Counted from the stretch's first letter, positions 23,826 to 36,490 are shown. The stretch: 64,000 nucleotides of DNA from Silene conica (GCA_029255685.2 CM055314.2:12146059-12210058), one strand, 5' to 3'. Program-made: numbers and translations. The notes: generated by a model from the sequence alone, not told the origin.

Positions 23826-25902
23826 ATGTTATTAATATTACTTTTCCTATTACTTGCATCTTTTTCTTGCATATTTCTTCTTCATAAAAATCACAAAAAA
23901 CATGAATCATTTCATCCTCCTCCAGGTCCAAAAGGTCTTCCTTTCATAGGAAACATACACCAATTTGATGGTTCCCAACCTCATATTTACTTGTCCAAAT
24001 TATCCAAAATTTACGGTCCGATTTTAACCTTAAAATTTGGTCGAAAACCGATAATTGTGATTCAATCAGCAAAAACAGTAGAACAAGTATTGAAAACACA
24101 AGATCTTAATTTTTGTAGTAGACCAAAATTAATTGCATCACAAAAGATAGCTTATAATGGTTTAGACATTGCATTTGTACCATATAATGAGTATTATAAA
24201 GAACTAAGAAAAATATGTGTTGTTCATCTACTTAACTCGAATAGAGTTCAATCTTATTCTCCAATTCGACAAGACGAAGTTTCAAGGCTCGTTGAGTCGA
24301 TCTCAGCTCTATCTTCTTGTTCCGAAATTGTTAACTTAAGTGAGTTAGCTATGAATTATGCTAACTCCAACATATGCCGGGTTGCTTTTGGCAAGAGGTA
24401 ATCTAACGTTTGCTGCAGGGCCGTCTCGGGAATTTGGGGGCCCCTGTACGAGCTCTAGAAATGGGCCGCCTATATAACATTTTAATAAACAAATTTTTTA
24501 AAGAGGCCCAATTTAACATTTAAGAGAAAAAAATTTAGAAAAGAAAATAAAAAGAGTACAAAATGTAGTTAGTAAGTTTTGAACTGAAATTTATTTCATG
24601 TCTAGAAACCTAATTTTTATCCACTAAGACACTATCTTTGATTGAATATTTAGTGTACTGAATTTATTTATTCTTACTATTATTTTCATTTATTTCCCAA
24701 AAAATTGGGGCCCTGTGCGACCGCACGGCCCGCACGGGCCCAAAGACGCCCCTGGTTTGCTGATAGGAATTTTGAATAAACGTATGAAAATGTAACGTGA
24801 CAAACGAGTTGAATGTCTAAACTGAACTGAAATGAGCTGAAATTAAGCTAGAAAGAACAGGGTCTAATACGTATTTGTGACTTGCAGGTTTGACAATATA
24901 GAAGCATCGAAAAGAAGAAAATTTTACGGGTTGTTGCATGAAATCCAGGCCTTGTTTATAGACTTCTTCTTTACCGATTATTTCCCTTTGATAGGCTGGC
25001 TCGATAAGTTAACAGGACAAAAGTCGAGGCTACAGAGAGCGTTCGATGAATTGAATAAGTTTAATGACGAAATTATTAATGATCATTTCGACCCTAATCG
25101 ACCTAAATCCGACCAAGAGGATATCATTGAAGTTCTGCTCCATCTTAGAAAAGATCGGTCCTTTGGGTTTGATCTCACTTTGAACCACATCAAAGCATTA
25201 CTCATGGTAATATGATCCCAAAATTTCTGTAATTTCTCGGTTAGTCTTAAATTGGTCCGACCTATACAATGTTTTTATGTTGGGCAGGATATAGTAGTCG
25301 CAGGAACAGACACAAGTGCAGCGATGATAGTATGGTCAATGACAGAGTTACTAAAGAATCCCGAAATCATGACAAAAGTACAGGAAGAAATAAGAAAGAC
25401 GATACAAGACAAGGAGTATAATCACGTCACCATGGACGACCTTCCGAACCTGAACTATTTCAAGGCAGTCGTCAAGGAAACATTCAGGTTTCACCCTGCA
25501 GCCCCTTTGTTGATTGTTAGAGAAACGGTTCGACAATCTGTCATTAACGGATATGATATTCTACCCAAAACATTAGTCTACATCAATGTGTGGGCTATAG
25601 GAAGAGACCCGGAATGTTGGAAAGACCCGGAAAAGTTTATACCAGAACGGTTCTTAGGGAGTTCGATTGATTACAAAGGTCAACATTTCGGGTTAATTCC
25701 ATTTGGAGCAGGTAGAAGAATGTGCCCCGGTTTGGTCTTAGGAGTCGCTAATTTTGAATTAGCACTCGCGAATATATTGTACTCATTTGACTGGGATTTG
25801 CCAAAGGGAGTCGACAAGGACGATCTTGATGATGTTGTTCTCCCTGGAATTGCTATGCACAAAAAAAATCACCTTTGCCTTGTGGCTAAACATCATCCAT
25901 AA
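23826..25902 (+). CDS. Cytochrome P450, CYP71 clan (CYP71/CYP83-like), second intact gene
   Basis: Exons 23826-24397, 24888-25206 and 25288-25902 join in frame (donors AG|GTAATC and ATG|GTAATA; acceptors TTGCAG and GGGCAG) to 501 aa. The start at 23826 was chosen because the hydrophobic anchor follows at once (residues 1-18); the frame is open upstream to an ATG at 23757 without family similarity. Hinge PPGPKG 32-37, I-helix AGTDTS 302-307, ExxR E361-R364, PERF 416-419, and heme loop FGAGRRMCPG 436-445 with C443. Every family-defining residue is present. Exon borders match those of the gene at 5239, showing common descent, but the proteins are clearly diverged (for example IDFFFTDYFPL against MFTGMAYSDYFPL). 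It is a predicted ER-bound monooxygenase of unknown substrate. Intron 1 carries a hAT element. Confidence 0.93.
24416..24754. mobile_element. hAT-type MITE in intron 1 of the second P450 gene
   Basis: A 339-bp element with CAGGGCCGTCT and the inverse of CAGGGGCGTCT at its ends. It is flanked by perfect 8-bp duplications GTTTGCTG (24408-24415, 24755-24762). Both ends carry GGGGCCC-rich subtermini. Confidence 0.92.
24800..24872. mobile_element. Solo end of the AACTG-repeat MITE family in intron 1
   Basis: CTGAACTGAAATGAGCTGAA followed by TAGAAAGAACAGGGTCTAAT matches the right end of the element at 46717-47889. No left partner is present. Confidence 0.55.
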
Positions 25903-26014
25903 CGTCTAATAATTGCTAGATTAACGAGAGATTGGACTGCAGGCTCTTAAGAATTAAGATCAACTATCGTAAACGTTATTATTGCACGGGGTTTATACTA
26001 GTATGTTGCGGAAT

Positions 26015-26711
26015 AATTAATTATTCAGGTAAATTAGTATGTATAATATACAAATGTACAGAAAATATTTGTACATTGGAGTCCAAACTTTGATCTAAAT
26101 TAAGTTTTGTGTTTTGACTTATGCACTTATTTCTAAATATGTTTCATCGGAACTAAATTATAAATGTTCATAAATTTTGTTTTATATCTAACATATATAC
26201 ATTTTTTATCAAAATTTGATTTTGTTTTATCTTTAACGTCTATACACTTTTGTTTAGGACTTGATTTTGGCAAAATATTTCAATTGATGATATTAATTTG
26301 TACATTATTCCTGGTCGCTAGATTAATATTAAGTTATTTTTATTGTTTTTTAATTTAGTATTGTCGCCACAGTTTTTTTTCGATTGCTTAATTATTATTG
26401 TTTATTATAATTATGTATTCGGTGTAAATTGTTATGTAATAGTTCTAGACAGACGACGTTCGAGATTATTATATTTTCTTATATAATATCTAAGTTCATG
26501 TTATACATTGACAGTTTTCGTAGAAATTCATGTTTACGAACTTATATCAAAAGTGTTACGTAATAATTGTAAAACTATTATTTCAGGCAGTTATTTCGAA
26601 TTAAAATCATTATACAACTTTACGGGTCCTACCATGATGAATAGAAAAATGGGTTGATGATGTGGCTCAACTAGAGCCGTCTAAATAATGATCTTGCAAT
26701 TATATAGATAA
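26015..26711 (-). mobile_element. Helitron remnant
   Basis: Several blocks (for example ATTGTCG and TTTCGATTGC at 26360-26387, and a block around 26525-26610) match the Helitron at 53192-54110 in the same orientation. The right end GATGATGTGGC ... ATTATATAGATAAGA is like that element's 5' end. A separate CTAG-terminated stretch GCACGGGGTTTATACTAG ends at 26001 in the opposite sense, so the left boundary is unclear. Confidence 0.5.
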
Positions 26712-27289
26712 GATATGAGAATGAGTGATATAAAATTATTTACTACTCCCTCTTATTCTTATGAATTGTCCATTTAATTAAAATATTCCTAATAAATCTT
26801 AAAAGATGGGGTAATTCCAAAGAATCGAAGGCACAAAAACTTCGCAATATAAGATTGGATGAGTAGGTCAATTAACGGTTAAGCCTTTGAAAATTCACCT
26901 CCATTAATTTTGTTCAGTTTAACTCCCCTCCCGAAAAGAACACGATATATGTGGTTTTAACAAAAAAACTAAACCTCACAAATAAAACCAGGCCAGGTTC
27001 GGGTTAGCTCATTTCAGCTCTTTAGGGTGATTTCGGGTTCAGTCAACTCAATATCAACTTATTTATAATTAATAATCGATCTGTAACACTAAAATACTCA
27101 AATCAGATTATATTAAGACAGGTCAATCCATATTCAAGTCAAGTTCGTGACTTGAATTCGGATATTGAATTTCATGTCTGGTTACTCGATTTAGGTCATT
27201 TGGGTCAGATCAATTAGCCATGAACAATTCTACTACAATACCCATATAGGTTAAAGAGATAAGCCTCTAAAGTCTAAACCATACCCTTA

Positions 27290-27400
27290 AGCCCAAATAT
27301 CACCATATTTTCTCTTCCAAGCCCAACCCTCAAAACCCTAATTTCTCCCTCCCGTGTCTCCTATAGTCCTATATATAAACCCTAGATTTTAATTGTGTGT
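27290..27400 (+). promoter_or_regulatory. Orphan promoter-like stretch (AAACCCTA and GCCCA motifs, TATA box)
   Basis: The stretch contains AAGCCCAA (twice), CAAAACCCTAATTT, a TATATAAA box at about 27371 and AACCCTAG just downstream. This combination is typical of plant ribosomal-protein and translation-gene promoters (telo-box plus site II). No coding region follows on the plus strand. Confidence 0.35.
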
Positions 27401-28811
27401 GGTGATAAAAGTGCTAATATGGATTATATTAATTGTGTGTGAATGTGTGATGATAAAATTTTAAATTACACTTATGCCTGTCTGATAAATCTGTGATAAA
27501 AATTTATAATCTGTCACAATTATATTATTTTTATTTCTTACTATTCTAATTTTAATGTTATAAATTGATGAGTATTATTTGTAGCATAAAACGGGTCAAA
27601 TAGCTATCATATTATCGATAAGACATAACAAATTATTTATGTAGGTGACATTTATTTAATCCGTTCTAATTTTAAGACATATATGAGTCGCATAAAAATA
27701 TAGTTTTGTAATTTTATGACAATAATTAATTTACAGCTATTTAAATATACTTAAGAGGATAAAATGTCGCGAGATTTTACAGGCTTGTGAGTTGTGACGG
27801 TCAAAACTAAATTCGTTAACAGTGGGGTTCGATAACATAAATTGGATAGAAAGGAGGAAAGTATAAATTGTGGATGATAAAATTTTAAATTACAGTTATC
27901 CCTGTCTCATAATTTTGTGATGAAAATTTGTAATCTGACACAATTACACCAAATTTTAAATTATGCTCTTTGTTTTATATTCGGAATTTCGCAATATTAT
28001 GGATGAATTATACCGAGGATATTTTGTAAAATTCGATATAATACTATAGAGCTTATTTTGATAAGGATTATATTCTCTATCAAGTAATATGTTTAAAGTA
28101 ACTTAAATAATAAAGAAATAATAAAAGTTAGAGAAAAATTGATGTGATAGAATCTTAAAAACTTTGGAGAATTTGTGCGATAATGTTAACCTTAGCAAAA
28201 AAAATGTACTATCATCATAAACACCTAAAAAAATGTTAACAAATTAGGAATGTGATTTTAAAAATAAAGAAGGTTTTTGTCATTCCAGAACGAGTGAAAG
28301 AACACAATTCTAGAATAAGATTGTCTTATCCGGTGATACGATCTACTTTTATAAAAAGTTTACTCTTCTAGTGCTAATAAATAATGTAATTGTTTCCATC
28401 GAAAAGGCGAGATTACACTTGGTGTAGGAAGTCTTTGCTACACTTTCAATAAGAATGTGACACTTGGTAGTTTCAAAAAATCTTTGTTTAACACTATTTT
28501 CCATATTAGTTACCCTTATTAAATTTTTTTTTCTAATTAATTAACATATTTTAATTCTAAATTAATTCATTAAATAGTTTCAGTAATTGTATTCTTTTTT
28601 TTGAATATTTTTACGGTACGTCGTATTTATACGTTTACTTTATATTTATAGTTATTGCAGTATTGTATAATGTTAGCCGTATTTATACGTGTTTCTTGCT
28701 ACTTTTTAATTCGGTCCTTATTTATACGGTATGTGTAGTATTTCTCGTATTTATACGGAATTTTCTATTTTTTAAATATTTTTTATGTTTGCGTCTTAAG
28801 GATACGTTTAT
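27400..28811. other. Gene-free AT-rich spacer with small repeats
   Basis: An 80-bp sequence (GATGATAAAATTTTAAATTA onward) occurs at about 27448 and again at about 27868. A MITE-like end at about 28090-28200 resembles 35860-35945. Near-palindromic CGTATTTATACG or close variants occur about four times at 28620-28760. No gene is seen. Confidence 0.5.
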
Positions 28812-29029
28812 TGTAGAAAACGAAGAAGAAGAAGTTGTTTCTGATAAATTCTTGTGTCTGTATTCCTTGCCAAATACAATACATATATACTACTACGTAC
28901 AACTATGTTTCCTAGTTTACATCAACAAGGAAACTACTACGTATATAATATACTAAATATATGTATAATATAATCAAATAACAAACTTGACGGAAATACT
29001 ACTCGATTTCCGCAAATATACCGCTAACA
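28812..29029 (-). repeat. Copia 3' LTR
   Basis: 218 bp, nearly identical to 33374-33603 except for lacking one 12-bp CATATCCTACTA-like unit and a few substitutions. Confidence 0.95.
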
Positions 29030-29035
29030 CCCCCC

Positions 29036-32000
29036 TCAAGTTGGAGCCAGGATGTTAGAAATGCCCAACTTGCCAAGCAAATCGTGAAACTGTGGTCGCC
29101 CTAAAGCTTTGGTGAGAATGTCCGCAAGTTGAGTAGTAGTAGGCAAATAGCAAGGAAGAATGAAGCCGTTACGAATATGATCACAAATAAAATGACAATC
29201 AATCTCGATATGCTTAGTACGCTCATGATAAACCGGGTTATTAGCAATGTGCATAGCGGATTGATTATCACAATGCAAATAAACCGGAAATGAGACGTCA
29301 ATACCAAGACCAGACAACAATCCTTTGAGCCAAAGAATTTCACACGTGGCTGCGACCATGGCACGATACTCAGCCTCGGTTGACGATAAGGAAACCGTAT
29401 CTTGTTTCTTAGTCTTCCAAGAGATAGGAGAACCACCAAGACAAACAAAATAAGCGGTTATAGAACGACGGGTAAGTGGACAACTCGCATAAGCCGCGTC
29501 GCAATAGGCTTCAAGGGACAAAACCGAGTCAGCACGAAATTACATAATACCTTGTCCCGGGCTGCTCTTTAAATACCGCAAGACCCGTAAAGCAGCCTCA
29601 TAGTGGGATTGAGTGGGTTTTTGCATAAATTGTGAAAGTATATGAACCGAATAACAAATCTCGGGACGAGTTAGCGTTAAATAAATTAACTTACCAACAA
29701 GACGTCTATACCGCATTCCATCCTCTAATGGCGGGTCAGTGGCAAGGGCAAGCTGGTGTTTCTCATCCATAGGGACACTAGCCGGCTTACAACCGAGTAG
29801 TCCGGTTTCTGATAACAAGTCGAGAGTGTATTTTCGTTGACAAATGAATAGCCCCTTTGAACTTTGTGCCACTTCTAACCCAAGAAAATATTTTAATTTG
29901 CCCAAGTCTTTCATAAAAAACATTCACTTAGGTAGGATTTGAATTCGGAAATAGCATGAGAATTATTGCCCGCAATAACTAGATCATCGACATAAACAAG
30001 AATGTGCAAATCGACTCCATTCTTACGAAAAGTGAACAAGGAATTGTCAGAAGCACTCATCACAAAACCATAAGAGCATAAGGCTGCATTAAGCTTCGCA
30101 TACCAACACCGAGGAGCTTGTTTAAGCCCATAAAGAGACTTACGAAGTCGGCATACCTTACCCTTCACACCGCGACTAAACCCAGGAGGCATTCTCATAT
30201 AGACTTCCTCGGATAAATCACCATGAAGAAAAGCATTTCGCACATCCATCTGATGCAACTCCCATTTTCTGATGGTTGCAACAGCTAGAAAGGTACGTAC
30301 GGTTACCATTTTAACAGTGGGAGCAAAAGTCTCAGTATAGTCAATACCTGCTTCCTGGTGATTACCGAGTACAACAAGCCAGGCCTTGAACCTCTCGATA
30401 GAACCGTCTGCAAAACGCTTAATTTTATAGACCCACATACAACCAATAGCACTTTTGCCAGGAGGCAAATCACAAATAGACCATGTTTCATTGGATTCAA
30501 GAGCTGCTATTTCTTCTGCCATGGCCGCTTGCCATCGTGGATCACGCATAGCCATAGGAAAAGAAGTGGGTTCAACATCATCATTCAAGGCTGCAAGAAA
30601 ATGACGGTGTGCACTCGAAAAAGCATTATAATTCACGTAATGAGTTAGAGGATAAAGACTACCTGAGAACGGAATGGAAGAAGATGACTCGGATGATGGC
30701 TCTGTCATGTTAATGTGATCCCATGAAATAAAATCCTTATGGTTTCGATTTGGAATTTTCTCACGCTGGCCTCGTCCAAGATCACCAATTCTCTCTTCAT
30801 TACTAACTTGCCTCTGATCATTAATTTGGTCCTCAGGAGCAATATTATTCTCAATATCATTGAGCCTCTGACCCACCTCATTATTCTCAATATAATGCTC
30901 AATATGAATTCGGTCCTCGGGAACAGAGGCAGAAGCCTCATTGTTGTGCGAAGTAGCAGGCATGTTGCTCTCCTCAATCTGTGGGTCCGGACCATCAACC
31001 CGTGGTTCCGGACTAGTTCGAGGTGGAGCCGGGTCAGAGTATAAAACATCGTCATCGAAATCACCAAATTCCGAGTAGGAAACAGGCTCAAAAGTCTTAG
31101 TAAAGGGGAACTCCGTCTCAACAAAACTCACATCACGGGATTGAAAATACTCCCCCGTTTCAAGGTCAAACAAATTCCAACCCTTCTTAACAAAGGGATA
31201 ACCAATAAAAATACAACGACGACTCCGGCTTGCAAATTTATCAGACGGGTTCAAAACTTTTGCATAGGCTAAGCAACCAAAAATACGGAGTGAGCTAAGA
31301 TCCGCTTTACATCCAAATAATAACTCAAAAGGTGTCTTTCCTTTAAGAATACGAGTAGGAGTTCTATTAATTAAATGAGCAGCCGTAAGTACACATTCAC
31401 CCCAAAACTCAATGGGCAACCCCCCTGAAACCGTAATGCACGACCTACATTGAGTATATGTCGATGTTTTCGTTCCACCCGAGCATTTTTGCTGCGGCGT
31501 GCGAACCATCGAAGTCTCATGTATTACTCCATTGTCACGAAAAAAGGAACTTAAGGGCTTAATTTCCGTACCATTATCGCTACGCAATTTTTTGATGTCA
31601 CGATTAAACTGTCTCTTAACAAGAGCAAAAAATTGTTTCAAAAGCCTTGGTACCTCATCTTTTGTTTTCATCAAAAACACCCATACACAACGAGAAAAGT
31701 CATCGACAATGGTCAGACAATAACGGGAACCACATGCACGATTAGGAACATAGGGACCCCAAACATCACAATGAATTAAATCAAATAAAGAGTCAGCTTT
31801 ATTATTACTTAAAGGAAAAACGGAACGAGTTTGTTTGGCCCGAAAGCAAATATCACAAGACTTAATAGCTAAATTGTGCTTACTACCACTGACTTGAGGA
31901 ATAAGTTCCATTGCTCGAGAGGAGGGATGTCCTAATCGCTTATGCCAAAGTTCACAATTCCCTTTGTCTTCGACCACATTAACACGAGTAGGAGAAACCA

Positions 32001-33322
32001 TACGCAAGAGATAGAGCCCATTCACGAGTTCACCTTCACCAATCGTCGTCCTCAAGATAGGGTCCTGTATAACACAATTACTATTAGTGAATTTGATACT
32101 CAAATTTTTTGTGGATAATAATTGAGACACGGATAATAAGTGACATTGAAAACCAGGCGCATATAAAACATCGGGTAACACAAGTCGGTCGTTAATCCGG
32201 GCACGGCCGTTATGAGTAGCCTTTAAACGGAATCCATTAGGAAGTCCAACTTCTAAAGGGTGAATAGAAGCAGCCTGTTCGAATAGAGAAAGATCACCGC
32301 TAACGTGAGTCGAGGCACCTGTGTCGATGATCCAGGAAACGGGTTGCTTACCATTAAGACGAACATGATTGGCGTCAATACTTGGCTCACCATGAATAGA
32401 ATTAATTTGGACAGAAGTCGTGCTGTCCGTACCGTGGACAGAAGACGTGTTGCTCGTACCATTACGCGGACCACGACCTTCGGGATACCCATGTTTTTCC
32501 CAACACCGCGACTCCGTATGCCCTGTTTTTGTGCAATGAGTGCACTTCAGGCGAGGTCTGCCCTGCTGCCGTGTCCCTGTACCAGCTGTCGTGCCACCCT
32601 GCACCGCAAATGACATCGCCGCCGTTCGCTGTTGAGTGAGAGTACGGACCTCCTCCTCTTGAATCATGCGAGAATAGATGGTGTTCAAAGAAGGCAAGGG
32701 TTCGGTACCCAAGACATTAGAGCGAGCAGTAGCGAAATATGGTTCGAGTCCCATCAAAAATTGACGAGTTTGACGAGTCTCGCGGCGCTGACGAAGGAGA
32801 GTAGAAATACCACATTTGCACCCGGTACAATTACAAGAGGGAAGGGCATCATAGTCATTGATGTCATCCTATAATTTTTTAAGACGACGATAATAAGCCA
32901 TTACGGTCTCACCATCGTTGTTTACAATTAGAAATTTCAGATTCTAATTGATAAATCTTAACTCCATTGCCATGAGAAAAACGTTGGAGAATATCATCCC
33001 ACAATTCTGCCGCCGTATCTCGGTAAGAAATCTGAGAGCGGAGAGTCGGCTCGATTGTGTTAAAAATCCAAGCAATAACAGTAAAATTAACGGTCATCCA
33101 ATCCTCAAGATCCGCCGAGTCATCCGCTGGTTTCTTGAGAGTCCCATCGACGAACCCAAGTTTCCGTTTCGCCCCCAAACCATTACGAAAACCCTTGGAC
33201 CATTCCGCATAATGAGAACCGGTGAGCACGACATGGGTAATTTTGGCTCCGACTCCATCATTATTGGAAAGTAAATAAATGGGCTTGGTGGTATGGGACG
33301 ATTGGGCCTCGTCGCCAGTCAT
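29036..33322 (-). pseudogene. Copia gag-pol polyprotein, disrupted by a few frameshifts and stops
   Basis: In order on the minus strand: gag (33322-32909, with the SxxxTAAELWDDI region); a frameshift near 32912 and a TAG near 32871; then a long frame 32757-29911. That frame has a CCHC zinc knuckle (C72, C75, H80, C85 of the frame), protease DTGAS (145-149), integrase (GHPSSRAMEL, then DDFSRCVW and SDNGTE) and reverse transcriptase (MDVRNAFLHGDLSEEVYM, YVDDL). A shift near 29915 leads to the rest of reverse transcriptase (29923-29540). RNase H follows after a stop (29521-29036), with DAAYASCPLTRRS and SSTEAEYRA. Most catalytic residues survive. The breaks make it non-autonomous, although it could be mobilised in trans. 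Confidence 0.95.
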
Positions 33323-33373
33323 TATCGTGGATGAAGAATTGATTTGTGCGGAAAATCGAACCTAACTATACCA

Positions 33374-33603
33374 TGTAGAAAACGAAGAAGAAGAAGTTGT
33401 TTCTGATAAATTCTTGTATCTATATTCCTTGCCAAATACAATACATATATACTACTACATATCCTACTACGTACAACTATGTTTCCTAGTTTACATCAAC
33501 AAGGAAACTACTACGTATATAATATACTAAATATATGTATAATATAATCAAATAACAAACTTGACGGAAATACTACTCGATTTCCGCAAATATACGGCTA
33601 ACA
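33374..33603 (-). repeat. Copia 5' LTR
   Basis: 230 bp, the promoter-bearing LTR of the minus-strand element. It contains an extra 12-bp tandem unit compared with the 3' LTR. Confidence 0.95.
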
Positions 33604-34123
33604 TTTATTATACTTCCGATATTTATGAAATTTGTTATGCAATTTATTTAGCACGATAATTACAATTATGATTGTATGTTTCGTTTTTTTTTTATAGTGT
33701 ATTACCTTTTTGAACGTTGTACGTGTACTTTTTTTAAGTTCTAAACGTTTAGTTATCCGTAATGGTTTAAGTTTATTTAAAATGTCAGTATTTGTATATT
33801 CGTTTAATTTTCCTTAATTGTCTATTCGTTTAATTTTCGGTAATGGTTTAATTTGTATATTCGTTTAATTTTTTGTAATTGTTTAAGTTTATTTAAAATG
33901 TCAATATTTGCAAAATTGTTTGTGGTTGAATTGGTTATGTTGTTAATAGTTCTCTCAAAAGATCTATGTTTGACTCTCATTGGTTACACTTTTTTTGCTA
34001 AAATACGTAAACATATTTTCAAAAAGAAAATTGCTAATGTCATGATTCGGACCCATGCAATTTAATTTCCAAAGATTTACCCTTTGACCATTGCCAACTA
34101 ACTGATTATTTGTCCGAAGGTCG

Positions 34124-34249
34124 ACTTGTCCATTGTAAGGGTGGAGGAAAAGGCAGATGACGACGTGGTGGAGGTAATACCACCTCCCGTTGTCACGCCA
34201 AAAAGACGTAGAATTTCCCCCGACACTGCAGGCCGGGAAAAAAGGAATT
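34124..34249 (+). other. Exon-like open stretch with basic PKRRR motif, unrecognised
   Basis: After a possible acceptor (CCGAAG|GTCGAC) a frame without ATG runs about 40 codons: VEEKADDDVVEVIPPP, then VTPKRRRISPDTAG, then a TGA. The acidic-then-basic composition and higher GC than its surroundings look like the 3' exon of a real gene, the basic run like a nuclear localisation signal. No upstream exons are visible. It may be a captured gene fragment. Confidence 0.25.
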
Positions 34250-34541
34250 GACTATATGGTTCCATGTTTTTTGTAGTGCTGCATGGACTCTTTCATACCT
34301 AGGCCCGTGGCCCAAAAATGTAAAGTAGTGAATCTAACATATTTTAATATCGATCTCACAAGCCGAGCCCAACTCTATTATATAGTTTGCGGATTTTTAT
34401 TGGGTTTCTTTAATAAAATATCGGGATTGACTCGGAAAATAAAATCTAATTAGAAATTAAACCTATATTTATATCAACTTAAAATGTATATATAGATACA
34501 AAATCAGTTTGAGATTACTTCCTCGATTTTATTTAAACTTA

Positions 34542-34920
34542 GGCTCTGAAAGGTAGCTGAAACCTGAAAATGTAGTTGATAAGGTAGCTGAAAATTAAGA
34601 GCCGATAAAGTGACTGATTCTATAACAAATTATTTGACAAACTAACTGAAAAGCAAACTTATTTTAGTAAAATGACATAAAAGGATATAATAATTATTAT
34701 TTACTATATTATAAATTGAAGGGTAAAAAGGTAATATAACCTGGAATCAGGTACCTGAAATCTAAAAATGCTACCTTATGTAGCATTTCATTTCAGGGAG
34801 CTTATTTGACCAAATAAGCTACTTGCCAAAAACTCTCAAAAAAATAAGCTACCTGATTCATTTGGCAAAAAAACTATTTCAGGCAAATCAGGTACTTGAA
34901 GTGCACTGCCAAACGGAGCC
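34542..34920. mobile_element. Tourist-like (PIF/Harbinger) MITE
   Basis: A 379-bp element with GGCTCTG and CGGAGCC ends and TTA duplications (34539-34541, 34921-34923). Internally it has repeated AGGTAGCTGAAA and AGGTACCTGAAA motifs that are inverted between the two halves. Confidence 0.75.
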
Positions 34921-34923
34921 TTA

Positions 34924-36490
34924 TTCGCGTATGTCTTACAAAATGATAATTTTGACCAACTATTATCGGCAACGGCATTACATGTAACTTACAAGGGATT
35001 AAAGGTAGCTATTAGACTCGAAACAACTTTGGTTGTTAATTCCGAGTCATCTTTGTAAGCTTGAATCCAATGTTATCAGTGGCGGAGTCAAGATTTAAAG
35101 CCAGCGAGGCGGAAGAGGTTATTCTATAACTTAGGCACGCCTTTATATATGTCAAGTTCTGCAATTTTCCGTTTGCACTCATCCATGTTTCTGTTTGTAC
35201 GTAATCAATGGTCTACAGAACTATATAGAGCTACCATTACCTAGTAGAACTGTTCGGGTTTGTATTAATTTGTATCGTAATTGGGCCGAGTGCAATTCCT
35301 TTGCCATAAAACCGAATTCTGTTGAGAAAGCTTAGGATTGTTTGACCTGTTTCAACCGTGATCTCGAAACTGGTCTGCCGTTTCTTTTGATCTCAATGAG
35401 CTTACGGTTGATGCTTCACAGTTTGATCTCATTTGTAGTGCAGTAGAGTAGTGCCAAAAACCAGCATTGTCTAGCATTATTGTTGAAACTTTTATTGTAT
35501 ATCCAACATACTGCGGTCTGCAGGTCTATAAATTAGCTCAGATACTTACAAAATGATGGTTCTAAGAGCCGGATCCGTAAGTGTATTAGGGTAAGATTAT
35601 TGATAGTCTTGAGAAAAGACTTTAGTAAGTCTTAAGATAAGACTCATCCAAAACTATCAATAATCTAATAAAGTCTCAACCAAGTCTTAAGTCGAGTATT
35701 GAAAATTCAAGACTCAATTTAAGACTTTTGTAGAGTCTTGACCCCACCTTTTTATAATAACAACCAATAAATGACACGGTCATGTGTTAAAGTGTAATGG
35801 AAAGGTAGAGTATGGGATAAGTCCGATGAATAATGTATATAGTCTGAGCTGGAACTAAACAATAAAGAAATACTAGTAAAAGTTAGTGAAAAGATGTTGT
35901 GGCAGAATTTTAAGACTTTAGGGGTGACGATAACCGTATCCTTAGTATCACGATATTAATAGCATAGTTTTAACTTTTGAACTTATATTTAGAACTAGTT
36001 TAATGGTAGTGAACTTCCAATATAGGCTCTTGCAGTTGCCACCCAAACCGAGTGAAGTCGCATTCTTTTTTTCTATACCTCAACACAAAATACGAATTAA
36101 TTAGTAACTTTAATAGTTAATTTAGTCGAACCTCCTACTTAAAATACACATGTTGCGGAAATAGGATTTAAAGTTGTGAAAATAAAGCATACACAAATTA
36201 AAGGAGAGGGATGATATGATTGATATAAGAAAATCATACAACAGTTTGATACAAAATTGATTATACTTATGTCTTCATCATATCACCATAATTTCGCCGC
36301 TAATCTAGTTTCTACATTCCTGGCGTCGTCTACTATTATTACCGGTTACCGCTACCGCTACCATTACCGCACTAATATAACACGGGTAAAATAGACATAC
36401 ACGCATAATAGTCACAAATTCTAATTTAGATTATCCGTCCTAAACGTTATATAAATAGGGGGTGGGATATTTTGTCTTGCTCTTTATTGC
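34924..36490. other. Gene-free region downstream of the FD-like gene
   Basis: Contains one orphan hAT-like end (CAGTGGCGGAGTC at about 35078) and a degenerate MITE at about 35590-35945 with loose TTAGGGTAAGATTATTG-type inverted ends. Otherwise nothing is recognised. Confidence 0.5.

Larger units (their letters stand above)
28812..33603 (-). mobile_element. Near-complete Ty1/copia retrotransposon
   Basis: A 4.8-kb element on the minus strand with two LTRs (28812-29029 and 33374-33603), both TGTAGAAAAC to GCTAACA as read on the plus strand. Perfect 5-bp target duplications TTTAT flank it (28807-28811, 33604-33608). A polypurine tract TTGAGGGGGG abuts the 3' LTR. A TGGTAT primer-binding-like sequence follows the 5' LTR. 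LTRs differ by only a few bases plus a 12-bp tandem duplication in the right one, so insertion was fairly recent. Confidence 0.97.
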
